NCBI GenBank assembly: GCA_947471505.1
Contig: CANIWM010000057.1
Coordinates: 1 to 41,493, forward strand
Direction: 5' to 3'
Length of the DNA: 41,493 nucleotides
From: Chthoniobacteraceae bacterium
GTDB lineage: Bacteria > Verrucomicrobiota > Verrucomicrobiia > Chthoniobacterales > Chthoniobacteraceae
Shown here: one piece after another, positions 26,672 to 34,144 of the stretch
Layout of the letters: each line of letters starts with the position of its first letter
Position numbering within the stretch: position 1 is the stretch's first letter
Translations under genes and position numbers: made by a program
Notes under the pieces: generated by a model
Told to the model about the DNA's origin: nothing
What the model saw: the letters and a program-made list of their open reading frames with translations, nothing else
Database searches by the model: none

Positions 26672-28114
26672 TCAGGCGATGACGCCCCGGACGACATTGC
26701 CCGCGACATCGGTGAGGCGATAGTCACGCCCCGAGTAGCGATACGTCAGCTTCTCGTGGTCGAGCCCCATGAGGTGCAAAATAGTCGCGTGCAAGTCGTG
26801 GACGTGGACTCGATCCTCCACCGCCGTGCAGCCAAACTCATCCGTCGCCCCAAAGCTGAACCCCGATTTCACGCCGCCGCCGGCGAGCCACGTCGTGTAG
26901 CCGTAGTGATTGTGGTCGCGCCCCTTCGCTCCCTCCGAAGTCGGCGCGCGACCGAACTCTCCGCCCCAGACGATCAGCGTATCCTCGAAAAGACCGCGCG
27001 CTTTCAGATCATGGATGAGCCCCGCGATTCCTTGATCGCACGCCTTCGCGAGTTTCGCATGGCCGCCCACGATATCGTCGTGCCCCGTGTCCCAAGCGAT
27101 GTCGTATCCGTCGATGGAAAGCGACAGTTGCACCACCCTCACGCCCTGCTCGATGAGCCGGCGCGCAAGCAGGCAGCCCTTCCCGAATTCACTGTCCCCG
27201 TAAAGGTCCCGCGTCGCCTGCGTTTCCTTGCTGATGTCAAAAACCTCCGGCACCGAGAACTGCATCCGAAACGCCATCTCCATCGCCGCGATTCCCGCCT
27301 CCAGTCCCTGGTCGCGTTCCGCGCGGACGAGCTGCTCTTGGTTCAGTTGCGCCAGCAAATCCATCTGCCTGCGCTGCTCCACCGTCGAGAGACGCGCATT
27401 TTTCAAATCGCGCATCACCGCATCCGGCTTCATCTCCGCGATATTCACATAGCTCCCCGCATAAGCGCCCGGGAGAAACGCATTCCCCCAATTTGCCAGC
27501 GTGCATCTCGGCTGCGCACGCGGCGACATCGCGATGAAACCCGGCAAATCCTGATTCTCCGTGCCCAGTCCATACACCAGCCACGACCCCATGCTTGGGC
27601 GATTCGGCTGAAGCGCCCCCACATTCATCATCATCATGGCCCCCGCGTGCTCCGGGATGTCCGTGTACATCGAATGGATGAAACTAATATCGTCCGCGCA
27701 CCCGCCGACGTGAGGAAAGATATCGCTCACCCACTTCCCCGTCTGCCCGTATTGCTTAAAGGCAAACGGCGAAGGCATCAGCCCGTTTTTCGTATTCCGC
27801 AGCGTCTTGCGATTCACCGATTCCGGCCGCTCCCCCGCGTGTTTCGCCAGCTCCGGCTTATAATCGAACGTATCCACCTGCGATGGCCCGCCCGGCATGA
27901 AAAGCTGGATCACCCGTTTCGCCTTCGGCGCAAAATGCGGAGCCTTCACCCCCAGCGGCGACGCCGAAACCGACTCCCCCATCGCCGCATTCTGCCCCAT
28001 TAAAGACGCCAGCCCGATCGACCCCATCCCCGCCCCCAGCCGATTCAAAAAATCCCGACGAGAAAGCTGCGCGGCAGCGCGGCGAAAAGCGGCTTCGTGT
28101 TGTTGAAAAAGCAT
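26672..28114 (-). CDS. DUF1501 family secreted protein (second of three)
   Basis: A protein of 480 residues. The leader is longer than usual, with AAAQLSRRDFLNRLGAGMGS a Tat motif at about 13-32. Catalytic-type motifs: FMPGGPSQVDTFDYKP (about 69-84), GGEFGRAP, GRDHNHYGYTTWLAGGG, VHDLHATILHLMGLDHEKL and YSGRDYRLTDVAG at the end. This is the standard DUF1501 layout seen in thousands of PVC-group proteins. It is co-directional with the PSD1 gene upstream (312-bp gap containing a REPIN) and with the DUF1552 gene downstream. It is likely a periplasmic hydrolase of the sulfatase/phosphatase superfamily with unknown substrate. Confidence 0.92.
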   Translation of the reverse strand: MLFQQHEAAFRRAAAQLSRRDFLNRLGAGMGSIGLASLMGQNAAMGESVSASPLGVKAPHFAPKAKRVIQLFMPGGPSQVDTFDYKPELAKHAGERPESVNRKTLRNTKNGLMPSPFAFKQYGQTGKWVSDIFPHVGGCADDISFIHSMYTDIPEHAGAMMMMNVGALQPNRPSMGSWLVYGLGTENQDLPGFIAMSPRAQPRCTLANWGNAFLPGAYAGSYVNIAEMKPDAVMRDLKNARLSTVEQRRQMDLLAQLNQEQLVRAERDQGLEAGIAAMEMAFRMQFSVPEVFDISKETQATRDLYGDSEFGKGCLLARRLIEQGVRVVQLSLSIDGYDIAWDTGHDDIVGGHAKLAKACDQGIAGLIHDLKARGLFEDTLIVWGGEFGRAPTSEGAKGRDHNHYGYTTWLAGGGVKSGFSFGATDEFGCTAVEDRVHVHDLHATILHLMGLDHEKLTYRYSGRDYRLTDVAGNVVRGVIA

Positions 28115-28324
28115 GGCGGTTAGTTTTGGTGGAGTGTGAGAGCAGATGCCCCGCAGGATAGAGCCCTCAAGAGCCCCGTTCTTTGACCTCGCGAAGGCTC
28201 CGGAGCGAACATGAAATCAGTGCTTCTCATGCATCGCATTGTGCTTCGTGCGGGAATCCACGCAAACATCAGTCACTCATTGCCGGAGATAGTTGTCATG
28301 ACAAAATGGCGAGCTGTAACCGTC

Positions 28325-28422
28325 GTAGCTCGACTTTCCAAAGTGGAGCTTCCACGTCTCCACCACTGAAAACGGTTCACCACTCCAAGCGCCTTGACTC
28401 GACATTGGAATGTCGAGCTACC
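28325..28422. repeat. REPIN-like element: two inverted GTAG-headed palindromes
   Basis: It sits in the 312-bp gap between the PSD1 and DUF1501 genes, which has no other feature. The outer ends are a perfect 10-bp inverted repeat (GTAGCTCGAC at 28325-28334, GTCGAGCTAC at 28413-28422). Each end carries a palindrome: AGCTCGACTTTCC/AAAGTGGAGCT (28327-28350, one mismatch) and CTCGACATTgg/AATGTCGAG (28399-28418, perfect). Compared on the same strand the two arms differ by a T-to-A and a matching A-to-T change that keep the stem paired. The GTAG head plus palindrome is the known signature of REP elements moved by RAYT transposases; none is encoded here. Confidence 0.7.
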
Positions 28423-28426
28423 CGCT

Positions 28427-30718
28427 TTACTGGATCTGCCGGAACTCGTGGGCGGAGAGGAGGACTTGGGCGTAGGATTTCCAGCGGGCTTGGGGGTCGG
28501 GGTCGTTGGCGGCGCCGGCTAGGAAGGCGATGCCGAGGTCGGTTTCGCGCGGGTCGGCGGGGCGGCTGTAGAGGAGGATGTAGGCGCGGCCGATGCGGGC
28601 GCGGTCGTCGTTGGCTTCGCGCGCTAGGCGCTCGGCGAATGCTTTTGCGCGGGCGGTCATGAAGGAGCTGTTCATCATGAAGAGGTATTGCTGCGGGACG
28701 GTGCTGGCGGTGCGGGCTTCGCTCGTGGTCCGGGGCGCGGGGAAGTCGAACATGCGCAGGAATTCGTCGGAAAGGAAGCGGTCGCCGTTGCGGCTGACGG
28801 TGCCGTAGAGGGTGCGGCGGTTGGTTTCCAGGATGCGGTCGGTGGGGGGGCCGCCGAGGGTGAGGTCGAGCTCGCCGGTGACGGAGAGGAGGCTGTCGCG
28901 CCAGGACTCGACTTCGGCGTTGCGCGGGTTCATGCGCCAGAGGAGGCGGTTGTCGCCGTCGGCGGCGAAGGATGCGGCGTTGTAGCGGCTGGTCATTTGC
29001 CAGGTGGCGGAGAGGAGGATGGTGCGGTGGAGCTTTTTGAGCGACCAGCCTTGCTCGACGAATGTGGCGGCGAGCCAGTCGAGCAATTCGGGGTGGGTGG
29101 GCTTGTCGCCGATGACTCCGAAGTTGCTGGGCGTGCGTGCGAGGGCGTTGCCGAAGTGATGTTTCCAAACGCGGTTCACGATGACGCGGGCGGTGAGCGG
29201 ATTGGCAGGGTCGGCGACGGCATCGGCGAGCTGACGGCGTCCGCTGCCCTCGGTGAAAAGCGGGGCGTTTTCTCCGGCGACGATTTGGAGGAAGCGGCGC
29301 GGGGCGTTTTCGCCGGGCTTGCGCAAATCGCCGCGGATGGCGACGGGCATGTCTTTGTTGCCGCTGTCGGCGAGGCCGTGGGCGCGGGGAATGGCGGGCG
29401 GGACGGCTTTGCGGAGACGCTCCAGCTCGGCCTTGAGTTCGGTGGTGTCGAGCTTGTCTTTCTCGGCGGCTTTGAGTTTTTGCTCCTGCTCCTTTACGGC
29501 CTTTTTTGCGCTGTCAAATGCGGCGATGACTTCCGGTGATGCGAGGGGGATATCGTTCGTGGAGGTGTTATTAAAAACGCCGGCGATGGCGTAGTAGTCG
29601 CGGGTGGGGATGGGGTCGAATTTGTGGTCGTGGCAGCGCGCACACGCGACGGTGAGCCCGAGAAAAGCACGGGAAAAAGTGTCCACGCGATCCGCAAGCG
29701 TCTCGGCGCGTGTCTGGGCCGTCGCCTCGGGATCGCCGCCGTCGCCGACATACGTGGGGCCGACGGCAAAGAAGCCTGTGCCGACTTTGGAATCTGCATC
29801 GGCGGAGATAAGATCGCCGGCAATTTGCGCACGCACAAACTGATCGTAAGGCATGTCGCGATTCAGCGCCGCGACCACCCAGTCGCGATACCGCCACGCC
29901 TCGGGAAGCGCGGCGGGGTCGAGCGCCCCGCCGAGGCCGTCGCTATAGCGCGCGACATCCAGCCAGTGACGCCCCCACCGTTCGCCATACTGCGGCGAAG
30001 CGAGCAGCGTATCGACGACTTTTTCAAAGGCATCCAGCGAGGCGTCGGCGAGAAAAGCCTCGGCTTGTCCGGGAGTCGGCGGGAGCCCCGTGATGTCGAG
30101 ATAGGCGCGGCGGATAAGCGCGTGCTTTTCGGCAGGAGGCGAAGGTTTCAGCCCGGCGGCTTCGAGTCGCGCGAGGACGAATGCGTCCACGGGATTGCGA
30201 ATCCATGCGGCGTCGCGCACAGCGGGCGGAGCGTGTTTTTGGACCTTCCGAAAGGCCCAGTGATCGGTGCGCCACTTTGCGAAATCGTATCCCTTTTTCT
30301 CTGCGACCGCCGCCGAAGCGCCCTTCTCCGGCCACGGACTGCCCATGCGCACCCACGCCTCCATATCGGCGATTTGCGCATCCGTGAGCCGCTTGTCGGG
30401 CGGCATCGCGGTGTCCTCGTCTTTGTAGCGCACGGCTTTGATGACGAGACTTTCGTCCGGCTTCCCCGGCACAACGGAAGGCCCACTCTCGCCGCCTTTC
30501 AAAACCGCAGCGTGCGAATCGAGCCGCAGTTCGCCTTTGATCTTCTTTGCCTCCGCGCTGTGGCACTTGAAACACTCGTTCGACAAAATGGGACGGATCT
30601 TGTTTTCGAAAAACTCCGCCTGCTCCGGCGTCGGAGCCTCAGCCATCGCAGCGACGCCCAACGACACAGCCATTAAAAGCGGCGTGGTTCTACGGATCGT
30701 CTGATGGAGTGCGGACAT
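28427..30718 (-). CDS. PSD1 protein: PSCyt1 / DUF1549 / DUF1553
   Basis: The ATG at 30718 gives 763 residues starting MSALHQTIRRTTPLLMAVSL with a signal peptide ending at AMA. The cytochrome domain has CFKCH at 49-53 and an AMPPDKRL Met further on. DUF1549 covers roughly 155-380 and includes AYLDITGLPPTPGQAE, WGRHWLDVARYSD, MPYDQFVRAQIAGD and a second haem-like CARCHDHKFDPI. A charged coiled coil (about 410-445, KAVKEQEQKLKAAEKDK) links to DUF1553 (from about 510: LTARVIVNRVWKHHFG, then QYLFMMNSSFM). It has the canonical layout, without the jelly-roll insert of the other copy. The product is probably a periplasmic haem protein acting with DUF1501. It is first in a PSD1, DUF1501, DUF1552 series. 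Confidence 0.92.
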   Translation of the reverse strand: MSALHQTIRRTTPLLMAVSLGVAAMAEAPTPEQAEFFENKIRPILSNECFKCHSAEAKKIKGELRLDSHAAVLKGGESGPSVVPGKPDESLVIKAVRYKDEDTAMPPDKRLTDAQIADMEAWVRMGSPWPEKGASAAVAEKKGYDFAKWRTDHWAFRKVQKHAPPAVRDAAWIRNPVDAFVLARLEAAGLKPSPPAEKHALIRRAYLDITGLPPTPGQAEAFLADASLDAFEKVVDTLLASPQYGERWGRHWLDVARYSDGLGGALDPAALPEAWRYRDWVVAALNRDMPYDQFVRAQIAGDLISADADSKVGTGFFAVGPTYVGDGGDPEATAQTRAETLADRVDTFSRAFLGLTVACARCHDHKFDPIPTRDYYAIAGVFNNTSTNDIPLASPEVIAAFDSAKKAVKEQEQKLKAAEKDKLDTTELKAELERLRKAVPPAIPRAHGLADSGNKDMPVAIRGDLRKPGENAPRRFLQIVAGENAPLFTEGSGRRQLADAVADPANPLTARVIVNRVWKHHFGNALARTPSNFGVIGDKPTHPELLDWLAATFVEQGWSLKKLHRTILLSATWQMTSRYNAASFAADGDNRLLWRMNPRNAEVESWRDSLLSVTGELDLTLGGPPTDRILETNRRTLYGTVSRNGDRFLSDEFLRMFDFPAPRTTSEARTASTVPQQYLFMMNSSFMTARAKAFAERLAREANDDRARIGRAYILLYSRPADPRETDLGIAFLAGAANDPDPQARWKSYAQVLLSAHEFRQIQ

Positions 30719-30835
30719 ACCTGCGGAATATCTACCGCATCCTCGAACCTTAGCCCAGCGCCAAGCGACACTCGGAAAGTTGACATTACCAATCCTCAAC
30801 CTGTCAGCATTCGTCCCGTGGCGGCGGAGCTTTTA

Positions 30836-31144
30836 TCAGCCCTCGCACTCGTGGTCGCACACCACGACTCGCGCGAGCCTCGGCACGACAAGACCGACGG
30901 CTTCTTGATGCGCAGGGTGTGGCAGATACGCGTCGCGAGCGGCGGCGTTTTCAAAGAGCATCACGAAGCTGTGCGTGAAGCCTTCGCTCAGACCTTCCGT
31001 GCTCGTGTTCACACCCCACGTCAGCCCGAGGATGCCGGGAATTTTACGCGGCAAGTCTTCCATGATGCGCCACACGTCGGCGATGTCGGCGGCGGTGCAG
31101 GTGTCTTTGAATTGGAAAAAGGCGATGTGTTTGACGCGTTTCAT
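30836..31144 (-). CDS. Dabb-domain (stress-responsive alpha/beta barrel) protein
   Basis: The ATG at 31144 gives 102 residues, the usual length of a single Dabb domain; upstream codons lack homology. The pattern MKRVKHIAFFQFKD, DLPRKIPGILGLTWGVNTST, EGFTHSFVMLFENAAARDAYL and HPAHQEAV fits the family closely. Dabb proteins are small ferredoxin-like dimers; some bind haem or act as enzymes in secondary metabolism, most have no known function. PVC bacteria often carry them singly. It stands alone, 117 bp upstream of the PSD1 start, with 120 bp to the IS relic on its 5' side. Confidence 0.85.
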   Translation of the reverse strand: MKRVKHIAFFQFKDTCTAADIADVWRIMEDLPRKIPGILGLTWGVNTSTEGLSEGFTHSFVMLFENAAARDAYLPHPAHQEAVGLVVPRLARVVVCDHECEG

Positions 31145-31283
31145 CCTCGCAGCATCGCACACCACAGCCGGAATAGGAAAGCGCTTCCTGTCCACAATCC
31201 CATCTCAACTATGAACCCTCCGACCCGATCGACCCCAGAGGTGTATTCCGCATAACTTTTTTCCTCAGAGGCTGTGAAAAAAG

Positions 31284-31568
31284 TCAGTCGAGAGAGGACT
31301 TTCCGAGTCTGCGAGCCATGAGGCTGCAGGCAGCACCATAAATGAAGCCGGTTGAGTGGGAAGTTTTGACCTCATAATCTCGGGCAAGGCGGCGGTAGCG
31401 ACTGAGCAAAGCGAAGGTGCGTTCGACGATCCAACGCTTGGGCAAGAGCGTGAAGCCGGGGCCTATTTTGCGGATGATTTGGAGTTTCGCGGAGCGGCCC
31501 AGCTTGAGTTGGCGCACCCATTCGTTGTCTTTTGGTCGATGGTGTATGGTTTGGTTTTTGCCATCCAC
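31284..31568 (-). pseudogene. C-terminal fragment of an IS5-family DDE transposase
   Basis: Residues include DNEWVRQLKLGRSAKLQIIR and LLPKRWIVERTFALLSRYRR, the C-terminal signature of IS5-family transposases. The glutamate in VERTF is the last catalytic residue. The reading frame has a stop nine bases before the GTG at 31568, and nothing upstream in the element encodes the two catalytic aspartates, so the protein cannot be active by itself. The frame runs into the left inverted repeat, as in intact members. Confidence 0.8.
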
Positions 31569-31597
31569 AGCTCTGCATCAGGTCTTCGCCGATCTCA

Positions 31598-31621
31598 CAA
31601 GTGCTGCTTTACGAGCACTTG
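31598..31621. repeat. Hairpin just inside the IS5-type element end
   Basis: CAAGTGCT (31598-31605) and AGCACTTG (31614-31621) form a perfect 8-bp stem with an 8-base loop, next to the right inverted repeat. Sub-terminal stems of this kind can be transposase binding sites or shield the transposase gene from outside transcripts; which applies is unknown. Confidence 0.5.
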
Positions 31622-31775
31622 GACTTTTTTCACAGCCTCCTAGCCCCACCGGATGCACAAGCGCGCAAAAAACGACGACACTCCTGAGGTCGCCAGCCCG
31701 CTTGGTGCAACCAGAGAATAGGATCTGGGCAAAGGGGAGCGGACTGAAATACTCCGAAACAACCCAATGAACACA

Positions 31776-31845
31776 CTCACTTCGTCGAGACTGAAGCCGA
31801 TCCGACTGGGCTCCGAAGATCACACCACCTATTTTCCTGCCATGA
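31776..31845 (+). pseudogene. 3' remnant of a paralogue of the downstream lipoprotein
   Basis: In the frame ending at the TGA 31843-31845 the DNA encodes WAPKITPPIFLP and stop. The intact lipoprotein gene next door ends WVPKITPPVFLP and stop. At DNA level 30 bases (31816-31845 and 32268-32297) match with three differences, and the similarity continues back to about 31776 with a small deletion that breaks the frame. Both tails end in the same CCATGA, where the next gene's ATG overlaps the stop. The rest of the copy is gone, and the IS5-type relic lies about 130 bp upstream. Confidence 0.7.
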
Positions 31846-32297
31846 AACTTCCATCACTCATTACAATCGCAGCAGCCAGCCTGTTGCTCGGCGGCTGCGT
31901 CGGCTACATGCCCCCGCTCTCCAACAAGCCGTACAGCGGAAAGTCGCTCGGAGGGCGCGACGCGGACTTCATCACCATCGGCAGAACGACGCGGGCGGAG
32001 GTAGTCAAAAAGCTCGGCACCGATTACCGGGATTCCATCCGAGTCCAAGCAATCGCGTATCCGTGGGAATTGCCGGGCGGTTATTGGTTCATTTTTGTCG
32101 TCTCGCAGATGGGTGGTGGTGCTGCAAGCGGCCCAGAAAATACCCGCTGGCGCGCGCTTTTTCTCGATTTCGACGGCCATGACATTGTGAAGCGGAAGGA
32201 ATTCGTCCGCCTCAAGCGGCAACTCACCCTCGACGAGCAACTCGAAGCGTGGGCGGGCTGGGTTCCAAAGATCACACCGCCAGTTTTCCTGCCATGA
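31842..32297 (+). CDS. Small lipoprotein with BamE/SmpA-like motif
   Basis: The ATG at 31842 gives 151 residues; the frame is open upstream but only through the remnant of a paralogue. A lipoprotein signal peptide MKLPSLITIAAASLLLGGC places the lipidated Cys at 19. The segment ITIGRTTRAEVVKKLGTDYR resembles the strand-helix signature of the SmpA/OmlA/BamE fold (GxTxxEVxxxLG), but the aromatic-rich middle (YPWELPGGYWFIF) and KRQLTLDEQLEAW end are not typical. It is probably anchored in a membrane facing the periplasm; function unknown. Its TGA overlaps the ATG of the next lipoprotein gene (ATGA). Confidence 0.75.
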   Translation: MKLPSLITIAAASLLLGGCVGYMPPLSNKPYSGKSLGGRDADFITIGRTTRAEVVKKLGTDYRDSIRVQAIAYPWELPGGYWFIFVVSQMGGGAASGPENTRWRALFLDFDGHDIVKRKEFVRLKRQLTLDEQLEAWAGWVPKITPPVFLP

Positions 32298-32556
32298 GGA
32301 ACCGTTTACTCACGATGGTCGTCGCCGCAGGGGTAGCGGTGAACGTTCTCACCAGTTGCACGAACGAACCGCTTGCCTTCCAGGAGTCTTGAAAGTCGGA
32401 AAGCCCGGTCCGCACGTAGTTCATCTGGAGATTCCCACGTTCCAGCCGTACGAGCTCACGCTTTCGGAGACGATTCAGATCCGCATCGGGCAATGGGCGG
32501 CAGTGAATATGCGCTTAAAGTGTTCCAAGCACGGCGTGTCCCTTTTACCTCGCTGA
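32294..32556 (+). pseudogene. Frameshifted small lipoprotein gene
   Basis: The ATG at 32294 overlaps the stop of the previous lipoprotein. It encodes a good lipoprotein signal peptide (MRNRLLTMVVAAGVAVNVLT, then SC with Cys at 22) but meets a TGA at 32390-32392 after 32 residues. In the adjacent frame, from about 32386, a protein-like stretch follows: LKVGKPGPHVVHLEIPTFQP, then YELTLSETIQIRIGQW, to a stop at 32556. One inserted base near 32387 would join them into about 87 residues. A sequencing error or programmed shift would give the same picture. Confidence 0.55.
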
Positions 32557-32659
32557 TCGCACACAACCCATGCGTCTGCGAGGATCAGTTCGCCAACTGC
32601 GGGGGTGTATCGTACACACAGCCACTCTGTGCGAATTCCCCTGCGCAACCTTTTCTATT

Positions 32660-34141
32660 TCATCGCCTGACCGGCGTTCCGGCCACCATCCGCCGCAGGA
32701 CGTTTTCCGTGATTCGCTGCGCCCGCGCGTCCGGGCCCTTCGGCTCGGTGTAAACTTTCGGGCGCACATAGTCGGGCGGCGCACTTAATGAATCCGCCCA
32801 CCAGCAGGTCCCCGCGTTGAACACAATATTCCCGTGCGGACCGGGATAAACCGTCCCTGTGTGCGTCCCGCCGTTCGGGTTGCCCGGCGATGATTGCGTC
32901 GGTGCAGTCGCCACGATTTCCAAGCCGGGGATTGCGGCGGGATCGCCGTGCCATTCCCAGCCGATGAGCCCTGCGATGCCATCGCCCGCTTTCATCCCCG
33001 TGCCCTCGTAGAGCCAATGCTCCGGCTTCGCGCAGACCCAATCCGCGCCGCCTGTCACCGGCCCCGTGCTATGCGCGCCGATGAGTTCGTTCGCGTAAGG
33101 CCGCTCGTGGGCCAGCGTGCTCATCGCTTGGAATTCATGCGTCCCACCCGCCGGGCCAAACACCCCCACGCGCTCAAACGCCCGCAATTTATCGTCGATG
33201 AGGATACGCCCGCACACCGCATTGCCGGAGAAAAAGCCCACGCTCACTCCGCTGGCGATAGCCGCCTGCACATTGCGAAACATCTCGATGCTCCAGTATT
33301 CATCATGCCCAACGCTCAGCAACCCGCGCCCGCGCAAGAGCCCGGCGGCGTCGCGGTGCGTGTCGTCGTTAGAAATATACGAGACATCGTAGCCGTGCTG
33401 CTCCAGCCAAAATGCGAACGGGAACTCCCACAGGAACCACTCACCCGAGCCCGTCGAAAGCGGCGCATCGAAAATCTGACAATACTTCCCGTAAGGCCGG
33501 CGAAAACCCACCTGCACCCCGCCGCCCCAGTACCATTCGTTTGCCCCATCGTCGTAGAGCGAGAACTGCGACGGCCATCGGTTGTAAGCCTGCCAAGTGT
33601 GGTCGCTGCATTGGAAAAGGAAGTCGCACTTCCGATCGTCCCGCACGATGAAAATGAGATAGCTCTGCGTGCCATCCGCCTCCGCCGTGAGCTTTCCGAC
33701 ATAAACCCCGCTCACCGCGTCCGCAGGCACTTTCCACTCCGCGCCGACAGTCCACGCACAGTCGCGCACCCGCTTATCGCCGACAGGCGGCTCCGGCTGC
33801 TCCACGCCATCAAACGCCCCCAAGTCCGCCACCAACCGACCGCCATCTCCGCCGTAAAAGCCCATGCGGAAAATGCGCAGCGTCCACCGCGAACTCGGGC
33901 GCGTACTGACGTGAAAACGAATCGTCTCCCCCGCCCGCACACTCGTCGCCGAGGCATAGCCCTCGACCCACGGACAGCGATATTTCGTCGCCGGATCAAT
34001 GCGCGTCTTAGTGAGCATCCATTCGCGCGTTCCAGGCTTCGCATTCTCCTCCGCGACGATATTCCCCTTCCCCTCCGCCCGAGCAAGCGTCGCGAGGCTG
34101 AGGCTGGCGAGGGTCTGGATGGTTTGGCGGCGTGTGTGCAT
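32660..34141 (-). CDS. Secreted protein with N,N-dimethylformamidase beta-subunit-like domain
   Basis: A protein of 493 residues. The N-terminus MHTRRQTIQTLASLSLATLARA looks like a Tat or Sec leader (here given in part: TRRQTIQTL). Visible landmarks: IRFHVSTRPSSRWTLRIFR with GFYGGDGGR (an Ig-like N-terminal part), CDFLFQCSDHTWQAYNRW, YDVSYISNDDTH, LLSVGHDEYWS and GFFSGNAVCGR. These match the N,N-dimethylformamidase beta-subunit-like C-terminal domain family, where an Asp/His/Tyr set binds iron in the amidase. Most family members are uncharacterised, so formamide hydrolysis is not implied. Its start is 3 bp after the TIGR02604-type gene stop; it is last in that transcript. Confidence 0.82.
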   Translation of the reverse strand: MHTRRQTIQTLASLSLATLARAEGKGNIVAEENAKPGTREWMLTKTRIDPATKYRCPWVEGYASATSVRAGETIRFHVSTRPSSRWTLRIFRMGFYGGDGGRLVADLGAFDGVEQPEPPVGDKRVRDCAWTVGAEWKVPADAVSGVYVGKLTAEADGTQSYLIFIVRDDRKCDFLFQCSDHTWQAYNRWPSQFSLYDDGANEWYWGGGVQVGFRRPYGKYCQIFDAPLSTGSGEWFLWEFPFAFWLEQHGYDVSYISNDDTHRDAAGLLRGRGLLSVGHDEYWSIEMFRNVQAAIASGVSVGFFSGNAVCGRILIDDKLRAFERVGVFGPAGGTHEFQAMSTLAHERPYANELIGAHSTGPVTGGADWVCAKPEHWLYEGTGMKAGDGIAGLIGWEWHGDPAAIPGLEIVATAPTQSSPGNPNGGTHTGTVYPGPHGNIVFNAGTCWWADSLSAPPDYVRPKVYTEPKGPDARAQRITENVLRRMVAGTPVRR

Positions 34142-34144
34142 TGG

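Larger units (their letters stand above)
31268..31639 (-). mobile_element. Internally deleted IS5-type element (372 bp) with perfect 18-bp inverted ends
   Basis: The ends are GAGGCTGTGAAAAAAGTC (31268-31285) and its exact complement (31622-31639). Between them lies only the C-terminal third of an IS5-type transposase plus a short 5' leader, so the N-terminal two thirds including both catalytic aspartates have been lost. Flanking bases (tca at 31265-31267, cta at 31640-31642) do not form an exact duplication; IS5-type elements often target TNA. Perfect ends with a deleted interior are what a non-autonomous, MITE-like derivative looks like. Confidence 0.75.

Noticed and set aside
26648-28003. 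A 451-codon open frame on the plus strand opposite the second DUF1501 gene.
   Set aside because: It is a shadow of a well-supported gene and is rich in Arg and His without domains. A similar shadow lies at 32894-34426 opposite the dimethylformamidase-like gene.
31195-31250. A tiny plus-strand ORF near the IS5-type relic (starts MNPPTRSTPEVYSA).
   Set aside because: Only 14 codons, no Shine-Dalgarno sequence and no context that would support it.
32600-32630. A short hairpin (CACAG/CTGTG) between the convergent lipoprotein and dimethylformamidase-like genes, considered as a terminator.
   Set aside because: A 5-bp stem with no U-tract on either strand.
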